From assembly GCF_900172215.1 (NCBI RefSeq), contig NZ_FWFP01000003.1, positions 186,001-250,000 of the forward strand: DNA of 64,000 bases, given 5' to 3'. The stretch's first letter is position 1, and every line of letters begins with the position of its first letter. Below are positions 62,665 to 64,000 of the stretch, piece after piece. The notes beneath the pieces are model-generated. The model was not told the DNA's origin and ran no database searches. It worked only from the letters and a program-made list of their open reading frames with translations. Both the position numbers and the translations under genes were made by a program. This DNA comes from Ruegeria meonggei (lineage in GTDB: Bacteria; Pseudomonadota; Alphaproteobacteria; Rhodobacterales; Rhodobacteraceae).

Positions 62665-64000
62665 TTAGCGCTGTTTTCGTTCGAAATTGATACCTGACGT
62701 GATTGCCTTGAACGCATCTTTCTCGTCGCGGTTGATTCGCGCGCCGTTGTCGGCAATGTCGAAAACAGCCCTGTCCTCGTTCTGGCTGCGGCTTGTGCGG
62801 TTACGCTCTTCGGCGGCCTGGGCCAGCCGGTATGTCAGCGCCTCATCGGCCAGATCGGACAGTTCCTCTGCGGCTTCGGCAATCTCAGCATCCAATCCCC
62901 GGAGCGCTTTGATCTTTGCGAGTTCTTCGGCCAGCGTCATCTCGGCCTTTTCAACGTCGCCTGGTTTGGACACACTAGGGATTACTGCGACATGGCGAAG
63001 GGCCAGCAGGTTTTCAAGGGCCTGCGGCCCCAAATTTTCGGCGATATGATCCTTCAGGCTGTCGGGGTCGTCTATGGCGTGGCGAAGAATGGCGTGGCGC
63101 AGCGATGCGTGATCGGGATCGCGGCACTCCATCTCCTCCAACTGGTGTTCGAACTGAACGACGACCTGCGGGTTCAGGGCGGCGATGGCCAAAATGGCAG
63201 CTTCACGCAGCTGAATCTCGGCATTCTCGGAAGAGGCCAGAAACGAGGCCCGAGCCCCGGGCGACGCCGGCTGCGGCTGAGGTTTCCACTTTCCGCGCGG
63301 TTGCCAGGACCGGTTTTGCTGTTGCCGCTGTGGGCGGAACAACTGCCAGCGCAGGTCTTTGATCTCTTGCCCGTAATGCGACCGGATCGACGGATCCCGG
63401 ATCAGCTTGATCTTGTCGCGCAGAGTTTTGTCCAGCGCCGCCTTACGCTCGGGGCTGTCAAATACTTTGCCCTCGGTTTCGCGCTGCCACAGCAGTTTGA
63501 CCATCGGAATAGCGCCATCCAGAACCGATTGCACAGCGCCTGCCCCTTCTGCCCTTAGCAGATCATCGGGGTCTTTCCCCTCGGGCATCAGGGCAAACCG
63601 TAGGGATTTCCCGGCCTCAAGCAACGGCAGCGCCAGATCGACCGCACGCATCGCCGCGCGCAGGCCCGCCGTGTCGCCGTCCAGTGCAATGATCGGCTCA
63701 TCCGAGATGCGCCACAGCAGTTGCAGCTGATGTTCGGTGATCGCAGTCCCCAATGGGGCGACAGACGCACCAAACCCGGCTTCGCCCAGCGCGATCACGT
63801 CCATATAGCCTTCGGCCACGATCAGCGGTTGCCCCTTACCCGCTGCCTGACGAGCAGGGCCGTGGTTATAAAGGCTGCGGCCCTTATCGAACAAATCGGT
63901 CTCGGGCGAATTCAGGTATTTCGCGTTGTCATTTGGGTCCATCGCCCGGCCACCAAAGGCGATACACCGGCCACGCGGGTCACGGATCGGGAACATGATC
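62665..64000 (-). CDS. dnaG: DNA primase DnaG, C-terminal two-thirds (partial)
   Basis: The gene runs off the right edge; 445 residues are visible. The catalytic TOPRIM domain includes VAEGYMDVIAL (metal Glu) and IALDGDTAGLRAAMRAVDLA (acidic triad), preceded by MFPIRDPRGRCIAFGGRAM. The C-terminal DnaB-interacting region is helical and more variable. It primes chromosomal replication. In frame to 64000 without a stop. Confidence 0.96.
   Translation of the reverse strand, partial: IMFPIRDPRGRCIAFGGRAMDPNDNAKYLNSPETDLFDKGRSLYNHGPARQAAGKGQPLIVAEGYMDVIALGEAGFGASVAPLGTAITEHQLQLLWRISDEPIIALDGDTAGLRAAMRAVDLALPLLEAGKSLRFALMPEGKDPDDLLRAEGAGAVQSVLDGAIPMVKLLWQRETEGKVFDSPERKAALDKTLRDKIKLIRDPSIRSHYGQEIKDLRWQLFRPQRQQQNRSWQPRGKWKPQPQPASPGARASFLASSENAEIQLREAAILAIAALNPQVVVQFEHQLEEMECRDPDHASLRHAILRHAIDDPDSLKDHIAENLGPQALENLLALRHVAVIPSVSKPGDVEKAEMTLAEELAKIKALRGLDAEIAEAAEELSDLADEALTYRLAQAAEERNRTSRSQNEDRAVFDIADNGARINRDEKDAFKAITSGINFERKQR

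Overview
The window is an ordinary, gene-dense stretch (roughly 90% coding) of a chromosome from an alphaproteobacterium, most likely a Rhodobacteraceae member of the Roseobacter group. The evidence is a FolE2-type GTP cyclohydrolase, a SAM-II riboswitch in front of metZ, the dnaG-rpoD and hflK-hflC-degP blocks, MmcB, NrdR-RibD, a tRNA-His without an encoded G-1, and many small proteins recognised from roseobacters. No plasmid, phage, integrase, transposase or CRISPR array was seen. Genus or species cannot be fixed from the window.

Layout. 1-4000: the start of trkH, an Ala/Lys/Pro-rich phasin- or histone-like protein, folE2, and metZ with its riboswitch leader. 4000-10000: the least settled part. 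It holds a predicted hydrolase, a glutathione S-transferase (GST), a secreted extensin-like protein, a decayed GST copy, a Hint-domain protein lying between two direct repeats of about 170 bp, a membrane protein whose 3' end runs into the second repeat, and an orphan C-terminal piece of dnaE2. 9950-18000: ferredoxin, VCBS-like protein, purD/xseA (divergent), YhhN, ftsY, an EamA exporter and yciB. 18000-26000: a Crp/Fnr regulator, the hflK-hflC-DUF2065-degP membrane quality-control operon, gor and rpiA. 25400-36000: GST-sdaA, a GFA protein, an EamA exporter converging on thiamine diphosphokinase, a very acidic 549-residue protein, purA, and a cobalt-type nitrile hydratase operon. 35800-45300: secG-pyrG, a PEP-mutase-family enzyme, a TerB-TerB-PhnD-like cluster, a complete polar amino acid/opine-type ABC transporter and tRNA-His. 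45270-57000: mmcB, an ArsR-SRPBCC pair with operators in its promoter, and the riboflavin cluster (nrdR-ribD ... ribE-ribBA-ribH-nusB), which is split by three capsule export/assembly genes on the opposite strand. 57000-64000: YjbQ, small proteins, an AraC regulator, rpoD and the partial dnaG.

How the genes work together. Sulfur and methionine supply (metZ, SAM-II), purine and pyrimidine synthesis (purD, purA, pyrG), flavin and folate cofactors (ribD/E/BA/H, folE2), thiamine (thiamine diphosphokinase, YjbQ), redox defence (gor, GSTs), envelope proteolysis (HflKC, DegP), protein export (FtsY, SecG) and capsule assembly (KpsS-, KpsC- and Wza-like) are all represented.

I found no clear new multi-gene defence or metabolic system. 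The best leads are the repeat-bounded Hint locus, the TerB-TerB-PhnD-like cluster, a possible sliding-clamp motif at the XseA C-terminus, a shared interspersed repeat family, and several unexplained inverted repeats at promoters. All calls come from reading the sequence; no database search was possible.
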